NCBI GenBank assembly: GCA_963277665.1
Contig: OY728165.1
Location: 1,754,634,772 to 1,754,698,771, forward strand
DNA length: 64,000 nucleotides
Direction of reading: 5' to 3'
From: Viscum album
Lineage: Eukaryota > Streptophyta > Magnoliopsida > Santalales > Viscaceae
The notes under the pieces are model-generated. The model searched no databases. It was not told the DNA's origin and was given only the letters and a program-made list of their open reading frames with translations. Below, piece after piece: positions 13,001-24,750 of this stretch. Position numbers and translations under genes: made by a program. Within the stretch, counting starts at the first letter, position 1, and every line of letters begins with the position of its first letter.

Positions 13001-14181
13001 AAATACCATTATGTTGGAATTCATTTGATCTTTATAAAAAATATTTATAGTCAAATTTATATTATGTATAACCTTATATTACAAAAATTTTAGTTATTAA
13101 ACTTTGATTTTAACAATTTTAACTATTCATTAAATAAAATAATAATAAATTTCCTAATCTCATTCATGTGGACATAAGTGGCAATATTTTATTTCTAAGG
13201 TTGTTTTTGGATGAATTATACTTTTCCAATAGAGTTATTACATGTGTTAGGGTAATAATAATATCATTTTTACCCTTAATTCCTCTATTTACTTTTAATC
13301 GTGGTAAATAAAAGTAAAAAGTTACTATTCACCAAAAATTATTTTTATATTATTGAATCACATTTTACTCCTTGATATTTAATGTTTCTCTTATATTTTT
13401 GACATTCCACTCACAGAAGTGGTAAACTTGTGTTTTACGTAAATTTTTAAATTCTTCTAGGAGGTGGGTAAAAGACGGTGAAAAGTTCAATAAAATTTTT
13501 ATATATCTAAAATTATTAGAAAATGAATTTAATTATTTACATTGAACATACATAGGTATTATGTATCAAATTTTACCTATAATAAATTTAAATAAAATAA
13601 ATAATTATTTTAATAAATAGTCGGGTTTTATATAGTAACCGGTGTTTTCACTATTCATCAAAAATTGATAGTTTTCAAAAAAAATACAACAAATTCAAAC
13701 TAGGCTAATTTCGATATTCCAAATCTAAAAATGAAGACCATTTTTAAAGATAAAATTTATAATATTTTAAAAATTGGGTATTATTATTCATAACGGCTAG
13801 TTCATAATAATATTATAATAATATCTCGTTTAGTGAAACTTGGTATTGTGTACTACACGCGCTATCGATGAAGGTTTTGATTGCCTGTAATGCAAGCCAT
13901 GTTAGTAATGCATGTAGTGAAATCTCCTTTTGGTGATGCATATAAGATAATCAAAACTTATTTCATTTATACGTTAATCAAAATTTATACTTAATGTTGT
14001 GTAGAATAATTTCCATAAAACGAACTTGAAATTCTGTTTAACACGATCCATGAATAGTGTTGCGTATAATGAAAGATAATATGGTGTTGTGTAAAGTACA
14101 AGCTAATCATGGTGTAGTGTATAATAGAAGACATCCAAAAAATTAAAAATAATATATCCCATAAAATCTCTGTGTGTTACA
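10033..14181 (-). repeat. Element A 5' LTR (right copy)
   Basis: This 4.15 kb partner of 3676-7869 ends with GTGTTACA at 14181 (element start TGTAACACA on the minus strand). The outer end borders ATAGA, the putative target duplication, and then LINE sequence. Relative to the left copy, many differences are CG to TG or CA: the third CpG motif reads TCCGTACGTACGCACG on the left and TCTGTATGTACACACG here. Confidence 0.85.
11600..12025. repeat. CpG-rich motif triplet in the right LTR of A
   Basis: Counterpart of 5311-5745. The first copy (GGAGATTG, GTACGTATGCATG, near 11603) and the third (near 11977) have lost CpGs, while the second (near 11790) is intact (GGAGACGGTAATCCGTACG). The spacing of about 187 bp is kept. 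Confidence 0.65.
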
Positions 14182-14186
14182 ATAGA
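14182..14186. repeat. Right target-site duplication of element A (imperfect)
   Basis: ATAGA, paired with ATATA at 3671-3675. LINE coding sequence resumes at the next base. Confidence 0.45.
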
Positions 14187-14901
14187 TGCAAATCCTTGTC
14201 TGGACAGTGAGAGGCATAAGGTGCAACTGCATTCTCCTGCCTCAGGGAGCAATGCTGCTACATGAAACCGGTTCCAAGTATTAGAGACTGAAGAGGTATT
14301 CCAAATGGAGATGGGTTACTCAATGAAAGATGTTAACAATATGATTTGTGTTTTAGTTGATGCAGTGAAGGAGGTGGATGCTAGACAGAAGATTGAATGG
14401 CGGTATGAAGAGATTGGTTCAATTATTGCAGCAAAGGTGGTGGATGTCTGCCAAGTGATGGAATGGAAACCACCATGTTTGAATGTGATTGACTGTAAAA
14501 GATGTAATGAACAGGCTCGAGGGGTGGCAGATGGTTTCAATGATGAAACTGTAACCAGAAATTGGGGGGACGTCTTGGACAGTGTAAAGGAAAATCATAG
14601 TTTGGTGGTTAGGCCTTCCTATTGTGAGGTTCTCAAGGATGGTATGGGGAAATCTAGACATGAGGTGACCACCACGGAAAAAATAAGGATGAGGAAAAAC
14701 AACTCATATTTTTCGAAGCTTCTATCCACTAGTCCCTCTTTCCAACAATCTCAACAAGACTTGATATCTTTGGAGAAATTGAACCTTAGAAGGAAGTACG
14801 CCAAGATCCTGAAGCACAATGAATGCTCGAAATGGGAGATAGCCACTACAGAAGGATTCTCTAATGGGGGTTGTGATGGTTATGAAGTTTATGATATGTA
14901 A
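14187..14901 (+). pseudogene. LINE ORF1, 3' part, continuing past the element A insertion
   Basis: From 14185 a frame reads DANPCLDSERHKVQLHSPAS…AAT, one TGA stop near 14263, then NRFQVLETEEVFQMEMGY, and stays open to the TAA at 14899-14901 (open from the Met at 14305, 198 codons). NRFQVLETEE is a typical phrase after the linker of plant LINE ORF1 proteins. The frame joins well in position with the ORF1 half that ends at 3675, so I read both as one gene split by element A. The TGA could come from CGA. The rest of the 198-codon frame is charged and shows no domain that I know. No endonuclease or reverse transcriptase (ORF2) follows, so the element was 3'-deleted or internally deleted. Confidence 0.65.
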
Positions 14902-15030
14902 TCATTCTTCTATGTACATGTTGTAATTTTATTTTTATTTAACAAATTGTTAGGTCCTACCTCTGACTAAGATTCCTAGTATAGTATTTCCAACCATTTT
15001 CTATTGCATTAATATAAAAATTCATTTGGT
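14902..15030 (+). other. Possible LINE 3' untranslated end
   Basis: Just after the ORF1 stop comes a T-rich stretch and then a 'ttgcattaatataaaaattc' type string near 15003-15025, which resembles the 3' ends of plant LINEs. No clear poly(A) tail or target duplication is visible, so the end is approximate. Confidence 0.3.
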
Positions 15031-17650
15031 ATTTGACATTACATTGATATAAAAAAATTCATAGAGTGTACTATAAATATTACTTTTTTAAATTTCAATA
15101 ACTATAAATAAGTAAATAGATTATCATAATTCAGGTAGTGGGTGTAACTAACCCAAACACAAACATAATAAAAAGATGGAATAATTATAATCCCAACAAT
15201 ATTTAATTACTATAACATTATTTAATAATTATGAGAAATTTATTTAAATTTAGTTTCGTTGATAAACTAGAATAATTACATATTATATGGATAACATAAA
15301 TGAAATATATAATGAATAAGACCTTAACTAATTTCAATAGATAATTTCATTACACAGATAACTTAATTCATTTGAGGTCCCTAAGAATTATTATATAAAT
15401 GAGATTAAAAAATTATATATTCTTATAGGTGAACAAATATTCTCATTTGTGGGAATAAATCTAAATAGTTGTGAATGGATAGATAGAGGTCCTTTTTAGA
15501 AATTAAAAAGGTCATTATTGTTTTGGAATTGTGAGGTATATGAAGCATAAAATTTGAATGACATGTGTGTTATGTGAATTTTGTTTGGGGATATCTATTT
15601 TAATAGTAAAATAGGATCATTTAGACACAAAATTAATCTAGAATATAGATAATTAAGTTTAATTGATCAATATTCTTTCCATATTATATTTACATTATTT
15701 TACCTCATATTTACATAATTATTTAGCTCAAAATTTATTTTTGAACATCTCGTAATTCATTGAACCCCTATGAAGTGGGGTAGGGATGGGATGAATCAGT
15801 AGTGATAATTTTAAAAAATTACATATTTATTAAATTTTGTACATTAAAATTTTATGAGTTAATTTCCTTATAAAATTTTATAATAATCTATCGAGAATGA
15901 AAACATAAGGAATTAAACAATGCACACATGATATACAATGTTCATCCTCTTTGGGAGTAACTATATCTTCTACATGTTTAATACTATTAAACCATAGTAA
16001 TTCACCATCAGAAATATGCTAATACAAAATTGAGATAACTCATGGTTGAATCCCCCTATATCATGATAATTATGATTATATTTACATGCATCAGTTTTAT
16101 ATTTTTTGAAAAAAACATGTCATAAAAAATGAATAATGCCTTAGAAATAACTTCACAAAATTTACTCTAGAAACATTATCATATTACCTTTATATGGAAT
16201 ATGTATGTTTTTTGTATATGCATTCAAATAGTTTCCTTTATCCAGTGAACCTCTTTTAATCCTGATATTTTTAATCCTTTGTTATGTTCAAATAACAAAA
16301 CAATTATGCATCAAATTATTCATGTAAAACATTTTTTGAGGATTCTATTATGTAATACTCTATAAAAATTCTATATTTATAAACTATGAATTGTTATTTG
16401 GTCAAATAATTTGATACATTAATTTTCAACATGAAAACAAACATTGGTTGGAAACTCACTTCTAGAACAACCCTATAACAATTCAACTTTTTTTTCATAA
16501 ATTTATATTTGAACTTATGATGTACTTTTCACCCTATTATATAGGTGCTCCATGAATATAAAATATGGAAAATACCTTCTCACATTTTTGCTCACAAAAA
16601 ATGCATATTTATAATTTTTTTCATCACTGGTATTTTTCTTATAAACATCACAATTATTATTGAATAATAAATAATCCTCCTAAAATAATAAAGATCCTCC
16701 AAACATCCTCAATAGTCTATATTCATTATGAGGAAGGATGTTTGACTGATCATCTTCTTTAGGTTAGACATCTTGGGAAAAAAACATCCAAAAAGTTCAT
16801 CCTTATACATAAACAATGTTTTTTTTACTTCTCATCCATTTTATGGTTCAATTTTTTTCTAATTGGAAATCATTACTACTATATGTTTTTTCATCCAGAT
16901 GATTTGTTTCTTGATGAATCCAAACTAAAATATATTCCCAATTACTCTATATCATAACACAATTCATTTATACTTCAAAATTTATACATTATGCAAAAAA
17001 AAACTTCTTACGAGAAATCTAATATAATATTTGTCTTAAAAAATAAATTCATGTATTCAAATCCCCCAAACCTATTAAACATGGAATACATCATTATTGA
17101 TAATTTAAAATTCATTTATCATAGGGACATCCACACTATAGGAGAAACATTAACACTTCTTGCGATATTTGTTTCACATCCTTTTCATTTTCAAAAGACT
17201 CACTATTATGAAAATCCCTACAAATTTATGTCTAGAAAACTATTACTACATCTTTTTTATTCGAGAAGACGAACAAACTCATAAAAAACAACAATTCAAA
17301 CAACCGAAAAAGTTATTTTTATAGAGATTTAAATTCCGTGCATTCAAATTTCTACACTGCCTTCCCTTCTTGGAAACAAAGAAATGTTCCAATATCAAAA
17401 TAATCATTCCTGGACTACATCTATTTATTTCAACTAGAAAAAATTTAAAACCATTGGGAGAAGTTTAAATGATTATCTGCATACTATATTTCATACATAA
17501 TGTTTATCTAGTGTAGTTTATATATAAAAATTATTTTTTATGAATAGAGTAGCCAATATAAAACTCAACATCACTTCTATTTACATTCAAAAAGAAAATG
17601 TATAATCTATCCCATCATCCAATTTATTAGTACAATTTATATAATTATAA
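15031..17650. other. AT-rich intergenic DNA, no gene recognised
   Basis: Decayed AT-rich sequence. A 97-codon plus-strand frame at 16991-17284 has biased composition and no family motif. No LTR ends or primer site were found. Confidence 0.5.
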
Positions 17651-18301
17651 CATAAAATATAAGTGTAAAAAATGGAGACATCTCCATTTGATTACTACCT
17701 TTCCCATCGTAAATCCTCCAAAATCAATTTTATGAATATATTTTTTGAATTAGTTTTTCATGAAATTGAGTATAAAGAAGGAATATTTTCAAATTTATTA
17801 TTTAAATCTTATAAGATGAATATTAAATAAATATCAAAAATAAATTACCATGGAGTATAAATATTAATTTTCTTCTAAAAGTAATTATCCAATATTCTTA
17901 TTCTATGTATGATAATCTATATCAACCGTCAGTATATTCTACTTCAAATACCAAAATTAAAACCACTCTTAATATCCTAGGGAAAGAGAACATAAGAATA
18001 TGTGATATCAGATGATCAGTAAAAATAATCAAGAAAAAATTCATTAATCACATAAACCATATTGTGGATATAAAGTTATTAAAACATGGCATCAATAATT
18101 TAAAACAATAACCTACATATCATAGATCACAAACCTGTGTCTTAGAATAAATCATGGAAAGACATAAAAAATTATTTATAGAGGAAATCAATTATACTTA
18201 ATTTCTTATATTATAATATAGACTTTTTTATGTGGAAACAATTCATATCAAATAAGTGTGAACACTTATAAATAGAAACATGTTCACTCAATAATTTATT
18301 T

Positions 18302-18430
18302 ATATGAAATTACAAACTCAGATAAACACGTGTACATGAAACCTAGTCCAAAAATAACCATATATACATGATACAAAGTCCACAGATAACCATATAGAAA
18401 TTAAATATAGTCCATATATAACATTGGTAA
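18302..18430. repeat. 32-bp tandem repeat in the left LTR of B
   Basis: Units start at 18334, 18366 and 18398, exactly 32 bp apart, with the pattern 'acatgaaacctagtccaaaa…ataaccatat'. A weaker unit precedes at 18302. The same period occurs at the matching place of the right LTR. Confidence 0.65.
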
Positions 18431-20339
18431 TATGATAACAGTTTCATTCATGACATAATTTAATTACGTGTCAACCATAATTACCCAATGAATTACTGAT
18501 ATATATTGTGATCACCCTTATTAAGTTTATAATGGAACGACATGTCATCATTTATAATAGAACCATCAATATGGTCTTATAATATATCCACTTATCATAT
18601 AATGATAACCATACATTTTTTCGTCAATATCATAAAGCACTCCCAAAAACATCGAATAATATCTCATGAAATGAAATCAAATTATATAAAAATTTCATAA
18701 TTTATTTATTGTACAACCAAATAAAATAAATTGGTTTCACCAATATGATAAAAAATTATTAAAAATATCAATTATGGGAAATTTGATCACATCAATATAG
18801 AAAATACTAATAAACACCAATGATTGATTTCATTTATAAATATTAATTACATAAAATTATCATTACAACATTCTTTATTAAAATATATCTTCATTTGAAA
18901 TTAATTTTTCAAAATAAAAAAATATCAATTAAGAAAGAAATAATTATATTTGTAATTATATTTGGAAAATTGTAATAGAATCCAAAATTATCTATTTTCC
19001 AAGATGGTGGAAACTTTCTATCATATCACTCACTTTAAAAAAAATTCCATTTCACAATCATAGTAAAATTTCAAAAAATTCCCATTTTATAAAATGATTA
19101 GTTTATTAATTTCAAAACATTTCATAAAATTAAAAATGTTTTAAAAAATTAATTATAAAAAAATAGGATAATGTCTATTAATTTTTAGAAATATTTTGAG
19201 AAAACATGAACATTGAAGATAAAGTACTTTTGACTGTTGAGAGAAAGAATGTCAATTTTACATAAAAAATAAGTCACCTTAACTAACAAAGATATTAAAT
19301 TGAAAGGAAAATGTTTTCCCTATAAATATACATATTGGAGAAAATATGTTTTTATTCTAGTGGTATAGATCATATGATTTCTTCATTAGAAACATTATCA
19401 TAAACAATCCTAATTTAGAAAGTTAATTTTACATAAAATGATTACTCCTATGGTAACTTTTGAATGATAAGAAGAATGAAATAAAAAATTATAAATTAAT
19501 TTAATTCCACATAACATAAATTATAATAATCATAATATTCATTCATTAAATGACTATACATATTATCAAAGAATCAACTTGTGGAAAAATAATGTGTCTT
19601 AAAAAAATAGACGTGTGACTGAAATCCCTTACCAAGGTGGATGATTTTTAATCATATCCATCATTAAATTATAAGATAAAATAAAACATTAAATAAAAAT
19701 AAATAAATTATAGTATGGGTATAAAATATTAATGGGTTAGTAAATACACCACAACTAATAATAAAGTTCGGAATATGATATATGACTCCAAAATAAAAGA
19801 TAGATGATAAATACATTATATAAAATATCAAAAATATTTGAATACATTAGACCATACTATATAATAAATATATGGTTATTATGAAATATAAATATATAAT
19901 CTAATATATAATACTATAAATTATTCACTTATAACCTTTTACAATCATTTTATTAACAATTCCATATTAAAATCACTCTTTCAGGTGATAACTAATTCAT
20001 TTTTCATGTATGTTATGGTTTTTTAGTTTTAGTACTTATTCTTATATTTTTTATCCATCCTAAAAAAAGTTAAATAATGATATAAATTTAATATTTAAAC
20101 ATTATATAAATTTTTAGTTTCAATCATTAATTTTATAGATGGGAAAGTTAAAGATTTCGTTCAAAGAGATGGTAAGCTATACATATATATGAAAAAAAAA
20201 ATTCTTTTTCCTGATGGATATAACAAATGATACGAAAAATATTAATTCACAAATAAATTTTTTTATATCATATATATTCATTAAATATATACTTATTATA
20301 ATCAATTTCAAACTAAAATAAAATGTATATGACATCACT

Positions 20340-20580
20340 TTGAGGAGGCAGTACTCCATACATACGCATGACAGATTTTATCGTTTTCTAATGGATTGGG
20401 AGGTAACAAGAAATATGTGATATTATGACATAGAAGTATAATTATTAATCAAATTCCATATAAATATTTTAAATCTGTTGTTATCTCCGGTTATGAGAGG
20501 CCATGAGGGGTGATGAATTACATCAGGTCGTGAGGTGCTAGTCCATCATAAAGACGTTTTGATGGTTTTGGTTTCTAATT
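20340..20580. repeat. Remnants of the CpG-rich LTR motif in element B
   Basis: Near 20342 the sequence reads GAGGAGGCAGTACTCCATAC, ATACGCATG; near 20530 it reads GTGAGGTGCTAGTCCATCAT, AAGACG. These are mutated forms of element A's GGAGACGGTATTCCGTACG, ACGCACG with about the same spacing. Their presence supports A and B as one family. Confidence 0.5.
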
Positions 20581-22104
20581 GAGGTCAGAATATATTGATA
20601 TTGGTCATTCCATTAATATAATAAAATCTCATTTTCATATTTATAATTTTTTACTTGTCTCAGAATATTTATTGAATAAGTTAAGGTGGTCAAATAATAA
20701 CAAAAAAATACATGATTATGAACAACACATATTATTCAGACAACTTTATTATGTTGGAAGAAGACTACATCAGAAGAGGGTATTATAATCAACAACAGTG
20801 ATTCAAGAATATGTATGAGCATAATTAATGGATTTGGTCTGGTATTGAATTCAAAAAAATTCATTTGGAGTGTGCAGAGGAGTATAAAAATGGTTCCCTT
20901 TTATATGTCGTAGAGAGAAAAAAATTGGAATTTTGTTGAGGAGAAAGGTATACCCATGTTTTATACGTGAAAAAAGGATCCCAAATATAAAATAATATAA
21001 CACTAGATAATCAAATGAATAAAAATGGTCATTCATTATGAATTTGGAATGTGTTATGGTTATATTAGCACTAATATTTTTTATAACCTAGGGTAAACAC
21101 ATTTTAACCTTAAACATGATTATTGTTTTTTACAAATTATACTATAAATTATGAGAAACAATTAAGATTAATGTATTAAAAAATATTAAATATTATTATT
21201 ATTAATATTAATTTGATTTTTTATAATTATATTCACAAAAGTGGAAGGAATTAATATAATTATAATCATGTAAATGTGAATGAAATTTAGTTTTCCAAAG
21301 ACAAAATATTAAAAAGTATTCTATTTTTAAATTCAAAGTTAAACTTTAAATTAATTAAAATTAAATAAAATAAATTAATAAAAATAAAATTTAATTTTTT
21401 TTAATTTGGATCGATTTATATAAATATTTTACATTTAAAATAATGTAAATAAAAATACCATTTTTAGTTAGAAGTATTATCTTTTCAACATTTATTTACC
21501 AATTAATGATTACAAAAAATATTCAATAATTGAATATATGATAATTTTTCATTATTGATTAAAATTATGACGATAAATTTTTATTTAAATTTTATTAAAT
21601 TCAGAATAATTATTATATTATATGTTTGTGATAGAATTACTTTTTAGAAAAATCTTATTTCAAGAATAAAGATGGATTTATTATTTTCCAATGGTTAGAA
21701 CTAATAGTAAAAGAATAAAATTTAAATTTTATGTGTATATAATATATTATTTGTGTTAAGAAAATTCAACAATAGTTTATAATTTAATTTTATAATATTA
21801 AAACACTATGTGCTCCTAAATACATATTTCAGAGATCTTTTCATTTAATTTCATACGTTTTTATATTCATTTCTTGTAAAAAAATCCATTTAATTTATTT
21901 TATAAAAAATTATGATATATAATTATAATATTTTAGTTATTTATATTCATTCCATCCAATTTAATTACTAGGTTAATTTGTTCATGTTTAATTATTGAAT
22001 AGTATATCATAGTTTAGTAAATCCTGATGTGGTGTTTAATGCATGATATCAAAGAAATGAAAATAATTTGAGAAAGAAATTTCATTAAATCATAGATTGT
22101 TTAA

Positions 22105-24750
22105 TTCAAACCCATTAAATAAATTTTTTATTGTATATTTGAACTTGATATCGATAGTCAGTGGTTTAAAATATGATAATTCCTTTGTGGAAATCCAATA
22201 TCATAAACGGTTGATAAAAACTACTCCTAAAAAGTCTGAAATATAAATATGGAGGTCATATATGATATCACGTAACATGGTTTACATATAAGAGGAAATT
22301 AATAGTATATTAAAATAAGCACATGGCTTAGAATCTAATGGTCATGGAATAATATAGAGTTATAGATAAAATAGATAGGACAATTTTAACCACCACAATT
22401 CCATAAACATATTTTTTTAGAAAGACCATTGTTTCATTAGAAATGAATGTAAAAATTTAAAATAATTCATATACACATCGAAAAATTTGGATTATTTGAC
22501 TATCATGATAGTAATCCAAGAAAATATACACACGATATTTCATTCTTTATCATAAATATAATTTCACTATTTGGTTTTTTCTGTGAACAATATTTTCTTC
22601 TTTTCTTACACAAATAAATTAATATAAAAGGTTAGGCTTTTACATAATTCACTAAAATAATCATCTCATTGAGTATCATATCCATAAATGTTTGATAAGT
22701 CATTTTTTGGCCTTTATATATTAACCAAAATAAAAATGGATAGCATTTTTTATACAACAAATTTTGTTGTAATACATAAACAATAACAACTAAATTGAGA
22801 CATAACTGATTCCAAAAAGAGACACACTAATGACTTATAAAAAATATATTGGACTAAAATTTCATCCAAAATATTAGATTGGTTTTATATCAAATTACAC
22901 TAGGGACTATATAACAATCATCAAAAAATAATTTTAGTCACTAATAATGTCTCAAACAAAGATATATATATACCCCATAATTATTTCAAAAATAAATTCA
23001 TGATGAAAATAGAAATGATACCAAAAAATAATAATTCACCCTTTTTTATTAAATAAACACTCATATTAGAAATAAAAAACATTTCCATTTTATGTTCATG
23101 TTCAAACTTATTTGGGTAAAAATCATAGGATAATTAAGAATGTCAAATGTGATTTCTTATTCCAGAATCTCTATAGTGAAAAATAATCTTTGATTAGAAA
23201 CACATAAAATTTCAATAAATGATGATAAATAAGATTTATATAGATATCATTCATTCATACTCCTATATGAAATTCCCATCATTGGGGTGGAGGAAATGAT
23301 ATTCCTAATTAATGTGATACACGACACCTATTGTGAAGGTATAAAAATTACCTTAATATATTATCATTGAAGGTTGTTCGAGATTATTACCCTCATTAGT
23401 CATTGGATTGGGGAATTTATTCTCAAAATGAGCAATATCTTCTCAATTATAGATTTGGCATGTGGGTGGTGTATTTTTTGAACCCTCTATTAATTCCTTC
23501 CATTGACTAGATTATTTACCTTATGTTGAATCACTCTTTATTGATTGGAATGTTTCCCACACATAAAACATATTCGTGTTACTTAGTGGAATTATCTAGT
23601 GTGTTACTTCTAAAAAATTTTGAAAGTAGGAGGTCAAACAATTTTCTTCCCAATATGTGATATTCTTATAGAGATTCCACAAAACACTATCTTCCTTTTT
23701 TACTAACAAATCCATGAGGTTTTCCAGATTCCATATCTAGATTGAGTTCACATCGAATGATTTCTTGAAAGTGTAAAAAGTCCATAATAGGTAATTCCAT
23801 TTGAATAATTATTTTAAAACCAATAAATAAGTTATCATTTTTTATTTTAATGATAAATACTATTACAAAATAATTCCATTTAAGACTTATAAAATTTCGC
23901 TCATTGGTACTTGTGGTATCGTCATCCATCTATAAAAGATCAATGAATTCCTTCTCCATTGTTTATGTAGAATACAAGGTAAATACTTTCTCAAAATATC
24001 CCCTGAATCTCATCTATTTATATAGATTCAATTTCAGCACTTTTCCTCATATTATTTATAATATTCCACCATTGATCAGATTATATTCTGAAATGATAAT
24101 ATATTTTTGTGAATTTATCACACTCGGTGTTATAATGAATGAAATATATATTTTCCCTAACATTGATCATTTTATCAGGAATTGGGGGACTCCAATTAAC
24201 ATTTAATGAGGGTGTAATTTGATTCATATAATAAAAAATATCATGTTTCTCCCTCCTTAGCAAATTCATTTATTAAACAAGACCCTTCGTACCACTTAAA
24301 ACCCTAAATATTTGAGTGACCATATTCACAAATAATTATATCCCAAAATAAATGAAATTTTTCATCACATGAAGATAATTGTGTCATTAGTCATTAAATT
24401 TTATATTTATATGTTTTATTTGGGTTCTAGTCATTGAATAAAACCAAAAAGTCTGGTGTCGGGGAAGATAATCATAGTGGGAAACCACATAATCCTTAAA
24501 AATAAAATATATAGGATGTCTAAATCATGAAACACCATTTTTTATCTATGGAACCCGATTATTAAACTAGTCAATTCATGGTAGTCATCTATTTGAATCC
24601 ATTATTATGGATTATAATGAGTTAGTGATATTTGAGAACATATTCCCTGGTATATCCAAACTCGGTTTCTAGTAATTCTTATTGAAATACACCGTTTGAT
24701 TATTGATTCAATAAAAAATTCACCCATTTGGAGTTATTACCCCTTGGTAT
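22105..24750 (-). other. Element B internal region
   Basis: About 2.6 kb. The left edge matches the pol tail edge of A and the right part (24430-24560) matches A just inside its primer site. An 80-codon minus frame at 23687-23929 is open but has no motif I recognise. No reverse transcriptase or integrase signature was seen. The right edge should hold a primer-binding site, but I cannot find a convincing one between 24700 and 24780. Confidence 0.5.

Larger units (their letters stand above)
3676..14181 (-). mobile_element. Element A: minus-strand Tekay-like Ty3/Gypsy retrotransposon, large-LTR deletion derivative
   Basis: Two direct copies of about 4.2 kb (3676-7869 and 10033-14181) flank 2163 bp of internal DNA. 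On the minus strand the LTRs begin TGTAACACC and TGTAACACA. A primer-binding site for initiator tRNA-Met lies next to the inner end of the right LTR, and the end of a Gypsy pol (…FKGGRM, stop) abuts the other LTR. This fixes the orientation as minus. Only a gag zinc knuckle and the pol tail remain. Protease, reverse transcriptase, RNase H and integrase core are absent, so the element was non-autonomous or is an internal-deletion relic. In one block (about 5821-5968 against 12101-12248) I count roughly 17 differences in 148 positions, so it is not recent. It is inserted in a LINE ORF1. Confidence 0.85.
17650..22104 (-). repeat. Element B 3' LTR (left copy)
   Basis: About 4.4 kb. Its right end at 22104 aligns with the LTR end of element A. 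Landmarks shared with A are a 'cctagggaaagagaacata' block near 17980 (A: 'ccaggggaaaagaaaacata' near 3880) and two remnants of the CpG motif near 20342 and 20530, again about 188 bp apart. The left border is a guess from length and first similarity. Confidence 0.5.

Noticed and set aside
14316..14661. Minus-strand frames of 74 and 80 codons
   Set aside because: Antisense shadows of the LINE ORF1 C-terminal frame.
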